Below, piece by piece: positions 1-9,851 of a stretch of 64,000 bases of DNA. The DNA is from Anaerolineae bacterium (GTDB lineage: Bacteria > Chloroflexota > Anaerolineae > Aggregatilineales > J027), in contig JAIOHL010000124.1 in the NCBI GenBank assembly GCA_019913005.1, positions 95,107 through 159,106 on the forward strand. Direction: 5' to 3'. Position 1 is the stretch's first letter. Each line of letters opens with the position of its first letter. A program made the translations under genes and the position numbers. The notes beneath the pieces are model-generated. The model searched no databases. It was given only the letters and a program-made list of their open reading frames with translations, and was not told where the DNA came from.

Positions 1-914
1 AAGAAACCCTGCCGAATGGTCGCATCCGTCCGATTTTCTGGTTTCAAGTTGAGGGGGAAGACATAAATGGCAATACAGTAACGGGCTGGGTCAATCAAAA
101 GAGTGTATTTATCGAAAACCGCCGCACCTCCGAAACAGCGCGGGTGGTTGCAGGTGAACCCACCAAAGAATGGACAACCGACTTTGCCGAACGCATGTTT
201 AATGATTATCGTTTTAAGCGGGCATTGATTACGACACTGATTTTGATTGTGTTGATCCTGCCACTGCAATTTACCCTCGCTATTATCATGGGTTTGATTA
301 TTCAAAGCCGGATTCGCGGCAGCAATATTTTTCTCTATATCTATGCCATTCCTCTCGGCGTTTCTGACCTTGCATCCGGTATTTTGTGGTATTCGATTTT
401 TACCCAACGTGGCTTTCTCAATTCGTTTTTGGATACAGTGGGGCTGATTGATAAGCCCTATATCTTTATTCAGGCCAGCAACCGCGAATGGATGATTGCG
501 GCGATTGTCTTGGCGGAGGTTTGGCGGGCGACTTCCATCGTCATGGTAATTGTCGTTTCGGGCCTCCAAGCCATCTCACGCGATTACATGGAGGCGGGGG
601 AAGTCTTCGGCGCGACCTTGTGGCAGCGCATTCGTTACATCATCTTGCCCTTATTGAAGCCGAGTTTACAAGTGGCCCTTATCCTCCGCACGATTTTAGC
701 GTTTCAGGTTTTCGCGGTGGTTGTGGCGATTACGGGCGGTGATGTGCTGACGGTGTTGGCAAACGAAACCTATCGCTGGTATGACCCGGCCCGTTATAAC
801 AACGCCAACGTTGCGGCTGTCTATGCCTTATTTATTATGGTGCTGTCGCTAGGGATTTCCCTGTTCTATTTGCGAGCCGTGCGTAGCCAAGAAGAGGCAT
901 CGAAAAACCTATGA
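1..914 (+). CDS. ABC sugar transporter permease (MalF-like), 5' truncated by window edge; frame open from base 3
   Basis: Multi-TM protein with EAA loop (YMEAGEVFGATLWQRIRYIILPLLKPSL); the listed GTG start at 144 is internal because the frame continues upstream to the window edge. Confidence 0.85.
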   Translation, partial: ETLPNGRIRPIFWFQVEGEDINGNTVTGWVNQKSVFIENRRTSETARVVAGEPTKEWTTDFAERMFNDYRFKRALITTLILIVLILPLQFTLAIIMGLIIQSRIRGSNIFLYIYAIPLGVSDLASGILWYSIFTQRGFLNSFLDTVGLIDKPYIFIQASNREWMIAAIVLAEVWRATSIVMVIVVSGLQAISRDYMEAGEVFGATLWQRIRYIILPLLKPSLQVALILRTILAFQVFAVVVAITGGDVLTVLANETYRWYDPARYNNANVAAVYALFIMVLSLGISLFYLRAVRSQEEASKNL

Positions 915-1804
915 CCACCCTTGAAACACCCATGAACTCGACTACTACCCGTCCAAGTATGGAAGCGACGGCGGCAGATCGCAACCGGGCCAAACGACGC
1001 CATTCGATTCGCCGGGGTAGCATTTATGTTTTGGCCTGTCTCATCGCGCTGTGGATTTTGGTGCCGATTTGGTTGATTGGCACGATGGCATTCAGCACCC
1101 CCGAAGATGTGCGCAATTACCCTAAGCATTTTGCCCCTATCCCGGCCTCCACTGAAACAATGGATTTCTTCCTCAATACAGATGGCATTCAACGAGCGGC
1201 GCGTAATAGCATCGTGGTCGCCATCATCACGCTGATTTTATCAACCCTATTGGCGATTCCGGCGGGTTATGCCATTGCGCGGTATCTGTTTCCGGGGCGT
1301 GATGCCATTCGCTTGGGGATTTTGTCGGTACGTGCTTTCCCGATTGTTGTCCTTGCTGTGCCGTTGGCGATCACCTTTATTAAATGGGATATGTACGACA
1401 AGGTGTACAGTCTGGCCCTGATGCACACCGCCCTTACTCTACCAACAACAATTTTGGTGGTGGCGAGTGTTTTTGCTGGCGTGCCCTATGAATTGGAGGA
1501 AGCAGCGCGGATTTTTGGCTGCACCCCCGCCAAAGCCTTCTGGAAGGTGGTTTTGCCGCTTGCCATGCCCGGGATTGCGGCGGCGGCGATTTTGACATTC
1601 GTGCTATCGTGGAATGAAGTCTTTGCGGCGATTTTGCTGACTCTGACTAATCGCACCCTGCCAGCCCAAATTTTGTATACACTGGATAAATCAGGCGACC
1701 CCTTCAAATTCGCGGGTGGGTTCTTCATGCTTATCCCGTCGCTGATCTTCATTTTTTTCATCCGGCGCTATCTCTTTAACATGTATGGGCAGTTGAATAA
1801 ATAA
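911..1804 (+). CDS. ABC sugar transporter permease (MalG-like)
   Basis: TM pattern and EAA loop (EEAARIFGCTPAKAFWKVVLPLAMPGIAAA); 4-nt overlap with upstream permease. Confidence 0.9.
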   Translation: MTTLETPMNSTTTRPSMEATAADRNRAKRRHSIRRGSIYVLACLIALWILVPIWLIGTMAFSTPEDVRNYPKHFAPIPASTETMDFFLNTDGIQRAARNSIVVAIITLILSTLLAIPAGYAIARYLFPGRDAIRLGILSVRAFPIVVLAVPLAITFIKWDMYDKVYSLALMHTALTLPTTILVVASVFAGVPYELEEAARIFGCTPAKAFWKVVLPLAMPGIAAAAILTFVLSWNEVFAAILLTLTNRTLPAQILYTLDKSGDPFKFAGGFFMLIPSLIFIFFIRRYLFNMYGQLNK

Positions 1805-1827
1805 TCCCCGCTTTTAGGAGAACAATT

Positions 1828-2940
1828 ATGGCTGAAATAGTCGTTGAAAAAGCAATTAAGCGGTTTGGCAAATTTGTGGCGGTGGATGAAGTGGATTTGA
1901 CGGTGAATGACCGCGAATTTGTGGTGCTGCTGGGGCCATCTGGCTGCGGAAAGACGACCCTACTGCGGGCCATTGCCGGGTTGGGGATGCTGGATGAGGG
2001 CCGCGTCATGATCGGCAACCGCGATGTCACTTATCTGCCTCCCAAAGACCGTAATATCTCAATGGTGTTTCAAAATTACGCCATCTTCCCGCATATGAAA
2101 GTCTACGACAACATCGCCTTTGGCCTGAAGATGCGGAAATCACCCAAAGAGGTAGTGGAAGAACGGGTGCAGAACGCGGCAAAACTGCTGCACATCGAAA
2201 ATATGCTGGATCGCTACCCCGGTGCGATGAGTGGCGGTCAGCGGCAGCGGGTGGCGGTGGCAAGGGCCATCGCGGTGGAATCCGAAGTGCTGCTGATGGA
2301 TGAACCCCTGAGCAATTTGGATGCCCTATTGCGCTTGGAGATGCGGGCCGAACTAAAATCCCTATTGGCGCGATTAAAAGCCACCACTATTTATGTCACC
2401 CACGACCAGATTGAGGCCCTCAGCATGGGGGATCGTATCGCGGTAATGAAACAGGGCCAGATTTTGCAGTTTGATAACCCAACCCGTGTGTATGATTTGC
2501 CCGCCAATCAATTTGTTGGCAGTTTTATCGGCAACCCACCTATGAATTTTTTGCGTGGACAGGTACAGCGTGATGATGGGGCAATCAAGGTTAATATTGG
2601 GGATTTCCATCTATCCCCACCCGCCGAAATGAATGAGCCACTGCGGGCTTATGAGGGCAAGTCCATTTTTGTGGGTATTCGTGCCGAAAATATGGAGACG
2701 TTGGCCTCCCCCGCTCCCGATGCGCTGGCAGTAATGGTGGAAGTCGTTGAGCCGTTGGGGTCACAAAACTTACTGACCATCCGCATTAGTGAGGATATTT
2801 TGAAGGTTTCGACCCATCCCGATTTCAAAGTCCATGCCCATGAAACCGTCTATATTCGCTTCCCGCCCGCCAAAATTCGCTGGATGGATCGAGATACCGG
2901 ACAGGCCATCGCACCGAGTTTGGATAAGGTACTCGCATAG
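1828..2940 (+). CDS. ABC sugar transporter ATP-binding protein (MsmK/UgpC/MalK-type)
   Basis: Walker A GPSGCGKTT, signature SGGQRQRVAVARAI, Walker B VLLMDEPLSNLDA, C-terminal TOBE-like region. Confidence 0.93.
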   Translation: MAEIVVEKAIKRFGKFVAVDEVDLTVNDREFVVLLGPSGCGKTTLLRAIAGLGMLDEGRVMIGNRDVTYLPPKDRNISMVFQNYAIFPHMKVYDNIAFGLKMRKSPKEVVEERVQNAAKLLHIENMLDRYPGAMSGGQRQRVAVARAIAVESEVLLMDEPLSNLDALLRLEMRAELKSLLARLKATTIYVTHDQIEALSMGDRIAVMKQGQILQFDNPTRVYDLPANQFVGSFIGNPPMNFLRGQVQRDDGAIKVNIGDFHLSPPAEMNEPLRAYEGKSIFVGIRAENMETLASPAPDALAVMVEVVEPLGSQNLLTIRISEDILKVSTHPDFKVHAHETVYIRFPPAKIRWMDRDTGQAIAPSLDKVLA

Positions 2941-2986
2941 ATAGTCCATTTTTTAATCACTTCAGCGCGACAGGATAATCAGCCAA

Positions 2987-4894
2987 ATGGCACGAGTTTT
3001 ACTAGATCAACCGCAATCTTTGACCGAACGGCCCGAAAATTTTAAACCGCTGGATTTTGGGGCAAATGGGATTAATGGCAGTCTCGATTGGAATGGACGA
3101 ATTATCGCGCTGAATTGGTATCACCCTCAACATGGCTATGTCACGCTGACCTCCGCCGATCCGTTCCATGAAGATCAACGGTATAACCCATCGGCGGTGC
3201 GGGCCTATCGCGCAGGATTGGCACAATTAGAGGGGTTTGGGCTTGTTTTTGATGACCCTATTCTCAAGCGAGAGGTCATTGTCGGGCCGAGTTTTTGGAC
3301 TACTCTCGTTTTCACATTCGAGGATAACTCTACGGCTAGAGTCTCGACGTTTGTACATGGAAATTTAGTCGTACAGGTGTGGCAGAGTGATAAAAAACAG
3401 CCTCGTTGGGCGGGTAAAATTTCTCTCCAAAGATGTGCCTATACTCAATTGACGGAGGGGGGACCAATCCCACAGTCCCTCGTTTCGACGCAAGCTTCAA
3501 TCAAAGACGGTTTGATAGTTATCAAAAACCCGGTAATTGGGTCAAAGGTTAATATTTGGGGTTTGCCCAAAGAGGAACGTTTTGAGAGAGAAGAATTTGG
3601 CCCCATAAATATTCTGTTTGAAAACAATGTTATGAAAGATTCAATGGATCTTCTCGACAGTGGGTCATATCTTATTAACGGGCCATATCCGGGATTTTTT
3701 CAAATGTTTGTTTACGACTTCAGTCCAGAGAACACCGATATCCGGATTGACAGTTATAAATCTCCAAGGGGTCTCACGGTTGGAGTTTTGCTAGAGCTTT
3801 TGGATAAGTGGCATGAACGCTGGCACGGCATAGAAGATGAGCTATTGTTACGGCGGGGGCTATTCTATGCTGTGCGGATGGCCGTCCCAGTAAATCATGG
3901 CATTTGTATCATTACCGATCATATGCTGCTGCCGCTCTCGTGGAATCGGGACGCCTATTATGTGGCACGGGCGCTACTTAGTTGGACAAAGGAAATGCAC
4001 GATATTGTTCGGCGGCATCTGATTTGGATGTTTGAAATCGCCGAGCGACTCGGCGGCGTATGGGGACGGTGTTATCTCGCCAATGGCAGGCAAAAAGACC
4101 CCGCTTTCCAACTCGATCAGCAATTATGGCCGCTCTTGGAATTTGCCGAATACGTTCAAGAAACAGGCGACCATGCCACATTTGAACGCCTCCAATCGCA
4201 GGTCAGCACCATTTTGGATACCTTGCTGGCCCGCAGAAAAAATCCCGATGGGTGGCTGTTCCCGACGGATGAAACCCCCGCCGATGACCCCATCGCGTTG
4301 CCCTATCATCTTTCGAGCCATATTTTGTTCTGGCGCACCCTGATGAAACTCGCCAATGTGTTTTCGGGTGACAGCGAGAAGCAAAAAACATTCCTCATGT
4401 GGGCCGACCATATCCGCGCTGCCATTCAACAATCTTTCGTCGCCGAGCATCCCCCATTTGGGCCAATTTATGCTTATGCCACCGACGGCGAAGGCCACTT
4501 TCATTTTTATCACGATGCCAACGATTTTCCACTGGTGCTTGCGCCGATCTGGAAATTTTGTGGCGCGGATGACCCAGTTTGGCGTGCAACCATCCAGTTC
4601 GCATGGTCGCCGGAAAACGAGGGGGGCTATTATGCAGGACGGCTTGGTTCAGTGCATACCCGTGCGGCATGGCCTTTAGGCGATGTGCAAGAACTGATTG
4701 TGGCACAGGTGCTTGGTGATGCTGACCGCGAAAAAAAGGCACGGGAAAATCTGATGTCGGCGGCTCAATGGGATGGGGCACTACCGGAGGCGGTTGACCC
4801 TATAACGAATGCGGTGGTATCACGGCATTGGTTCGCTTGGCCTAATGCAGCGCTGGCCTGCGTTGAGTTAGAGACATTTCAATTGCAGGGCTAG
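2987..4894 (+). CDS. (alpha/alpha)6-barrel glycoside hydrolase, possibly GH125-like
   Basis: Motifs SWNRDAYY, LDQQLWPLLEFAEYVQETGD and RHWFAWPNA recall GH125/amylo-glucosidase-type barrels; inside a mannoside-gene cluster. Confidence 0.55.
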   Translation: MARVLLDQPQSLTERPENFKPLDFGANGINGSLDWNGRIIALNWYHPQHGYVTLTSADPFHEDQRYNPSAVRAYRAGLAQLEGFGLVFDDPILKREVIVGPSFWTTLVFTFEDNSTARVSTFVHGNLVVQVWQSDKKQPRWAGKISLQRCAYTQLTEGGPIPQSLVSTQASIKDGLIVIKNPVIGSKVNIWGLPKEERFEREEFGPINILFENNVMKDSMDLLDSGSYLINGPYPGFFQMFVYDFSPENTDIRIDSYKSPRGLTVGVLLELLDKWHERWHGIEDELLLRRGLFYAVRMAVPVNHGICIITDHMLLPLSWNRDAYYVARALLSWTKEMHDIVRRHLIWMFEIAERLGGVWGRCYLANGRQKDPAFQLDQQLWPLLEFAEYVQETGDHATFERLQSQVSTILDTLLARRKNPDGWLFPTDETPADDPIALPYHLSSHILFWRTLMKLANVFSGDSEKQKTFLMWADHIRAAIQQSFVAEHPPFGPIYAYATDGEGHFHFYHDANDFPLVLAPIWKFCGADDPVWRATIQFAWSPENEGGYYAGRLGSVHTRAAWPLGDVQELIVAQVLGDADREKKARENLMSAAQWDGALPEAVDPITNAVVSRHWFAWPNAALACVELETFQLQG

Positions 4895-5047
4895 ATTGTG
4901 TTGGCTAGATATTTATCGGCCACATCGCCGCCCCCTAGCTGGCTATCACGCGCTAGGCCCGCCAGAACTAGATCAACGATATGACCGATAAACCCAGATT
5001 GGGGTGGAGTTAGTTTTTTGTCGAATGTTGTATCCCCCTTTTGGCCT

Positions 5048-6103
5048 CTAGACTTCCGAATTCGCCTTGATGAAAGCTATGAGTTCATCCACCTGTGTAA
5101 ATGCCAAGCCTGTGACCGTATCGGCAGCACCATAATAAATCGTAATGCGGCCTGTATCCGGGTCATGCAGGGCTGCACATGGAAACACCACGTTTGGTAC
5201 ATCTCCTACACATTCGTACAACATCTGTGGTGACATCAGATACGGCGCAGCGCGATACATGACCTTCCATGGCTCATCAAGATCAAGCAAGGCGGCCCCC
5301 ATGCTGTAGACGAAGCCATTACATGAGGTCAACACGCCATGATAAATCAGCAACCAGCCTTCACTGGTTTCAATTGGAATCGGCCCCGCCCCAATTTTGG
5401 TACTTTCCCAGCGCCAGCCTTTGGGTTTCATGACAAAACGATGCCGTCCCCAATGTATCATATCCGGGCTTTCGCTGTAGAAAATATCACCAAAGGGGGT
5501 ATGTCCGGTATCACTGGGACGGCTCAACATCGCATATTTACCATTAATTTTGCGAGGGAATAACACACCATTGCGGTTATAAGGCAAAAATGCGTTTTCT
5601 AAAAAATGAAATTCCTCAAAATCATAGGTATAACCAATGCCAATGGTTGGGCCATGATAACCATTGCACCATGTCACGTAATAACGATCTTCGAGCCACA
5701 CCACCCGGGGATCATAGCGATGCACAAACTCACCGAGTTCTTGATCCTCAAACTTCCATTCAATCGGCTCTGGTTGAATATGCCAATGGATACCATCGGA
5801 ACTGTGCCCCGTGTGCAAAGTCATAATTCTTCGAGTGTCGTCTACTCGAAAAACCCCTGCATAACCACCATTAAATGGCACCGCCGCGCTGTTAAAAATA
5901 CTGTTAGATGTTGGCGTAGCGTGCCGAGGAATAATTGGATTATTGCTATAGCGCCAAACCACCGCATTTGAATCCAAAGGGCGATCTTCCCAAGGGATAT
6001 TGGGCAGCGGATTGCCAAGCATCGACACTTTGGGTAAAGCAGCATCTGTAACCATCGGGGAGTCTCTCCAATACCTTTTCACCTGAACAATTTGACACAA
6101 CAT
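5048..6103 (-). CDS. GH130 family beta-mannoside phosphorylase/hydrolase
   Basis: Five-bladed propeller GH130 motifs: [83 protein letters not shown]; start may be at an internal Met. Confidence 0.88.
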   Translation of the reverse strand: MLCQIVQVKRYWRDSPMVTDAALPKVSMLGNPLPNIPWEDRPLDSNAVVWRYSNNPIIPRHATPTSNSIFNSAAVPFNGGYAGVFRVDDTRRIMTLHTGHSSDGIHWHIQPEPIEWKFEDQELGEFVHRYDPRVVWLEDRYYVTWCNGYHGPTIGIGYTYDFEEFHFLENAFLPYNRNGVLFPRKINGKYAMLSRPSDTGHTPFGDIFYSESPDMIHWGRHRFVMKPKGWRWESTKIGAGPIPIETSEGWLLIYHGVLTSCNGFVYSMGAALLDLDEPWKVMYRAAPYLMSPQMLYECVGDVPNVVFPCAALHDPDTGRITIYYGAADTVTGLAFTQVDELIAFIKANSEV

Positions 6104-6120
6104 TAAAAATAGATTAACAT
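6092..6120 (+). promoter_or_regulatory. sigma70-type promoter for the lacI-family gene
   Basis: TTGACA (6092-6097), 17-bp spacer, TAACAT (6115-6120). Confidence 0.5.
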
Positions 6121-6163
6121 ATAAAAAGTTTTAGAACAAGTTCGATTTGTTTTATGGACGCTT

Positions 6164-7198
6164 ATGACAAAAAATCCTACCATGCGAGAAATCGCTAAAA
6201 TAGCAGGGGTATCGCTGAGTAGTGTGTCGCTTGTGCTAAATAACAAGCCGAACGTTACCCCCGAAATGCGTGAACGGGTCCTCGATGCAGCGTCCACGCT
6301 CGGTTATCGCCCCAGAATAGCGGGCAATTCCCCCCTTGCCACATCCCTCTCTACAGTTGGCTTGTTGACTAAACGCCGTCAAGACGATCAGTTAATTGTG
6401 AACCCATTCTATTCACATATCATCGTCGGGGTTGAGCGTGAATGTCAGCGCAACAATATCAACCTCATGTATGCCAATGTGGAAGTGGATGAGCGAAACC
6501 ATACCTTAAGCTGGCCTGCCATGCTGCTTAACGATCTGGTAGATGGGGTCATCATCGTGGGGGCATTCCTCGAACAAGCGATTTCCGACATTAGTATGCG
6601 ACTGGGCAGAAGTATCGTTCTGGTAGATGCCTATACCTCGGTCAACACGATGTTCGATAGTGTGGTGATTGATAATCTAGGTGGGGCAATCAAGGCCGTT
6701 TCGCATCTTATTGAAAACAATCATCGTCATATTGGGTTGATCGGCAGTAATCCCGAATCCTATCCCAGCGTCCTCGAACGACGACAAGGTTATTTGGTGG
6801 CTTTGGCCCAAGTGGGCATTCATGATACTTATATCGAAGATGGATATTTGACTCGGCAAGGAGCCTTTGAAGCGACCATTCGGCTTCTTCACAAATCTCC
6901 AGAGATTACAGCCATTTTTGCATGTAATGATGAGACAGCACTCGGTGTGATCAATGCCATACGACACATCGGGTTGCGTGTACCGGAGGATGTCTCAATC
7001 GTTGGATTTGATGATATTGATCTGGCACAGGAAGTCATTCCCCCCTTAACCACCATCCATGTGGATAAAGTCTTGATGGGGACAATGGCCCTGCGCCTGC
7101 TGCGAGATCGCATGGATGATGCGGATAAAGCAGCTATCAAAACCGTCGTATCAACCCAACTCATTACCCGCAGTAGCGTTCGCTATCTTGAGGATTAG
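6164..7198 (+). CDS. LacI-family transcriptional regulator
   Basis: N-terminal HTH TMREIAKIAGVSLSSVSLVLNNKPNVTPEMRERVLDAASTLGYRP plus periplasmic-binding-protein-like domain. Confidence 0.95.
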   Translation: MTKNPTMREIAKIAGVSLSSVSLVLNNKPNVTPEMRERVLDAASTLGYRPRIAGNSPLATSLSTVGLLTKRRQDDQLIVNPFYSHIIVGVERECQRNNINLMYANVEVDERNHTLSWPAMLLNDLVDGVIIVGAFLEQAISDISMRLGRSIVLVDAYTSVNTMFDSVVIDNLGGAIKAVSHLIENNHRHIGLIGSNPESYPSVLERRQGYLVALAQVGIHDTYIEDGYLTRQGAFEATIRLLHKSPEITAIFACNDETALGVINAIRHIGLRVPEDVSIVGFDDIDLAQEVIPPLTTIHVDKVLMGTMALRLLRDRMDDADKAAIKTVVSTQLITRSSVRYLED

Positions 7199-7327
7199 CA
7201 CCACGCCCGGTGATTTTCCAAACGCATGAGAGAGCTAGAGTGAAAGGAAGGAGCGGACTGATCTGATAGCTGTATATCTATAGGTTAACTTCATTTCGTA
7301 AATTGTTCAATATGCAGGAGAACTATT

Positions 7328-8572
7328 ATGAAAATGCGTCTTTCGATTCTCGTAGTCGCAGCAGTATTACTATCCTTTGTTCCCGCCCCCAAGACGCCCG
7401 TTGTACATGGACAAGATGGCATTACGTTCTGGCTGACAGGTGATGACACAGGTGCGGCAATTCTTCAAGAAGTTGCCGATAAATGGACTGAGACCTCCGG
7501 CGTTCCAGTGACAGTAACTGCAGTTGGCTGGGGTGATGCGTATGCCCAATCCCTCGCCGCTGTTGCCGATGGCTCCGGCCCGGACATCATCTCAGGTGGT
7601 ATGAGTTGGGGTATTTCGTTGGGTTCGCTCGGAGGTATGGTTGATCTTGGTGAACGCTATCCCGAAGAAATCGCGCATATTGCTGAAATCAGCAACCCCG
7701 CCTTCTATAACGCGATTTTGACGACGGAAGGCAATGTCTATTACATCCCCTATAACCTCGACATCATGCTGATGTACTATCGCACGACCACTTTCGAAGA
7801 AGCGGGTCTCGCTGCTCCTGCGACTTGGGAAGATGTTGCTGCCGCCGCTGACGCAGGTCTAAAGGGTGGTTGGAGTTGGGGGAATACCTCATGGATTGGC
7901 TTCCAAGGCATTTTGAAAGAGGCTGGTGCGGATTGGTATACCGAAGACTGCTCGGCTGCCGCGATTGACAGCGATGAGGGCCTCGCCGCGTTGGAATTCT
8001 ACACCGCTCTGTATGAAGACTATGGTTTCCCGGCGGAACAGGTCAATATCGCGGACGGCTTCGAGGCTGGTGCACTCGACTATGCCTTCAGTGGTGAATG
8101 GGAAGCGACTGGTATCAACGTTGCTCACCCCGATTTGGAAGGCACTTGGTCAGCCGCCCCAGTACCCGCTGGCCCAACTGGTAGCTTCAACGCTTTCATC
8201 GGTGGCAAGGGTATGGGTATCTTCTCCTATTCTGAAAATGTGGATGCAGCGTTCGAATTCATGATGTATCTCAGCACTCGTGAAGCCCAAGAAATGTTGA
8301 CCGAACTGTCCATTTCCAATGCAAATTCGATTCACGTTCCGCCCCAAGTTGAAAACTACGACCTGATCAAGGGTGGCGATGATGTTCAGGCCGCTATAGC
8401 AACCCAATTGACTGACGCCTCTGGTCCGCCCATTTGCCCCGGTTGGGAGGAAAGCAATGCCGACGTTGACTTGGTGCTGCAATCGGTTCTGTTTGAAGAA
8501 AAAGATTTCGAAGATGCCCTAGCCGAGATTTCGGACATTCTCAACGCTGGCATCGAGGAATATGGTGGTTAG
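7328..8572 (+). CDS. ABC sugar transporter substrate-binding protein (extracellular solute-binding family 1)
   Basis: Signal peptide, ITFWLTGDDTGAAILQEVADKWTETSGVPV..., SBP fold; directly upstream of two permeases. Confidence 0.92.
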   Translation: MKMRLSILVVAAVLLSFVPAPKTPVVHGQDGITFWLTGDDTGAAILQEVADKWTETSGVPVTVTAVGWGDAYAQSLAAVADGSGPDIISGGMSWGISLGSLGGMVDLGERYPEEIAHIAEISNPAFYNAILTTEGNVYYIPYNLDIMLMYYRTTTFEEAGLAAPATWEDVAAAADAGLKGGWSWGNTSWIGFQGILKEAGADWYTEDCSAAAIDSDEGLAALEFYTALYEDYGFPAEQVNIADGFEAGALDYAFSGEWEATGINVAHPDLEGTWSAAPVPAGPTGSFNAFIGGKGMGIFSYSENVDAAFEFMMYLSTREAQEMLTELSISNANSIHVPPQVENYDLIKGGDDVQAAIATQLTDASGPPICPGWEESNADVDLVLQSVLFEEKDFEDALAEISDILNAGIEEYGG

Positions 8573-8596
8573 TTAACGATTCATCAGAATTTTAGG

Positions 8597-8626
8597 CGGA
8601 AGGTCAGAGGGTTCTCTGACCTTCTG
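8597..8626 (+). terminator. strong intercistronic hairpin (attenuator or mRNA-stabilising stem) between SBP and permease
   Basis: GAAGGTCAGAG-ggtt-CTCTGACCTTC, perfect 11-bp stem at 8599-8624, no T-tract. Confidence 0.55.
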
Positions 8627-8655
8627 TTCTAAGCAATACCGATTGGAGAGGAACC

Positions 8656-9849
8656 ATGAGTACAAAAGCGGTCTCCGTCACCGCCCCGCCTAAAGTTCTA
8701 AAAAAAACTTCGGCGTCATCGGTATGGATACGGGCATGGCGGTCACGAGTTTCCTATATTATGTTATTGCCAATGTTCATTCCCTTTTTTGTTTTTATAA
8801 TCGTGCCCGTTTTTCAATCCGCCAACGTCAGTTTTAAAGACTACAGCGCTGTTTCGACTGACGAATCGAAGTATATTGGCTTTGATAACTATACCGAATT
8901 ACTAAGTCTGCAAATCCGCGAACAAACTCCGTTGTATGATGAAGAAAGCGGGGAGCGCATGTACCAATGTGGCCGCCGCAAACGCCCCGAAAGTGAAGTC
9001 GCCGCATATGAGGCCGAAGAAGGCAAACAGTGTACCGTAGCTTTTGTCTCGTCCCGCGATCTCCTCGGCGAAGGCTATCGGGAATGGAAAACCTATGACC
9101 TTTTTGGCAATAATTATGTCATCGGTGCTCGTGACCCTCGCTTTTGGACGGCGATTGTCAATACCCTCTACTTTGTGGCCTATACAGTAGTGGGCAAGCT
9201 CGTTCTGGGTCTGTTAGTAGCGTTAATCTTACGGAAACAGTCTCGGGTAAATTATTTCCTACGCATGGTTTTTTTCCTGCCATCCGTTACTGCCAGCATT
9301 GCTGTCACGGTCATTTGGGGTTGGATTTTTAGAGGACAATCCTATGGCCTGCTCAATAATATGCTGATCGAAAACGGCATTGTGAGTCAGCCCATCTCAT
9401 TTCTCAATGACCCCGGATGGACAATGCCTGTTTTGGTAATTATGGCGATTTGGGGGGGATTCGGCTACAACATGATTCTCTTCCTTGCTGGCCTGCAAAA
9501 CATCAACCAAGAACTTTACGAGGTGGCTGCGATTGACGGGGCGGGCCCTTGGGCTTCGTTCCGTCGCATTACGTGGCCTCTCTTACGCCCAACCACCCTC
9601 TATGTTGTGATTACGAGCATTATCGGTGGTTTCCAAGTTTTCGATTCGATCTACATTCTCTATGCGAATTCGGAGGGTCTGGGTGGCCCGCTGGATTCCG
9701 GCTTAACTGTTGTTCCGTATCTCTATGACAAGGGTTTCCGGCTGTTCCAAATGGGTTACGCTTCCGCAATTGCGTGGGTACTCTTCATCGTCATTTTCTT
9801 CTTTACGCTAATCAACCTCCGGGTTGGGCGAGTGAATGAGGCTTATTAA
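8656..9849 (+). CDS. ABC sugar transporter permease (MalF-like) with enlarged extracytoplasmic loop
   Basis: TM pattern, EAA loop YEVAAIDGAGPWASFRRITWPLLRP. Confidence 0.92.
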   Translation: MSTKAVSVTAPPKVLKKTSASSVWIRAWRSRVSYIMLLPMFIPFFVFIIVPVFQSANVSFKDYSAVSTDESKYIGFDNYTELLSLQIREQTPLYDEESGERMYQCGRRKRPESEVAAYEAEEGKQCTVAFVSSRDLLGEGYREWKTYDLFGNNYVIGARDPRFWTAIVNTLYFVAYTVVGKLVLGLLVALILRKQSRVNYFLRMVFFLPSVTASIAVTVIWGWIFRGQSYGLLNNMLIENGIVSQPISFLNDPGWTMPVLVIMAIWGGFGYNMILFLAGLQNINQELYEVAAIDGAGPWASFRRITWPLLRPTTLYVVITSIIGGFQVFDSIYILYANSEGLGGPLDSGLTVVPYLYDKGFRLFQMGYASAIAWVLFIVIFFFTLINLRVGRVNEAY

Positions 9850-9851
9850 CC

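Noticed and set aside
4912-4992. Integron attC-like reading of the bulged dyad
   Set aside because: No conserved attC core sites (GTTRRRY/RYYYAAC) and no integrase or cassette array nearby
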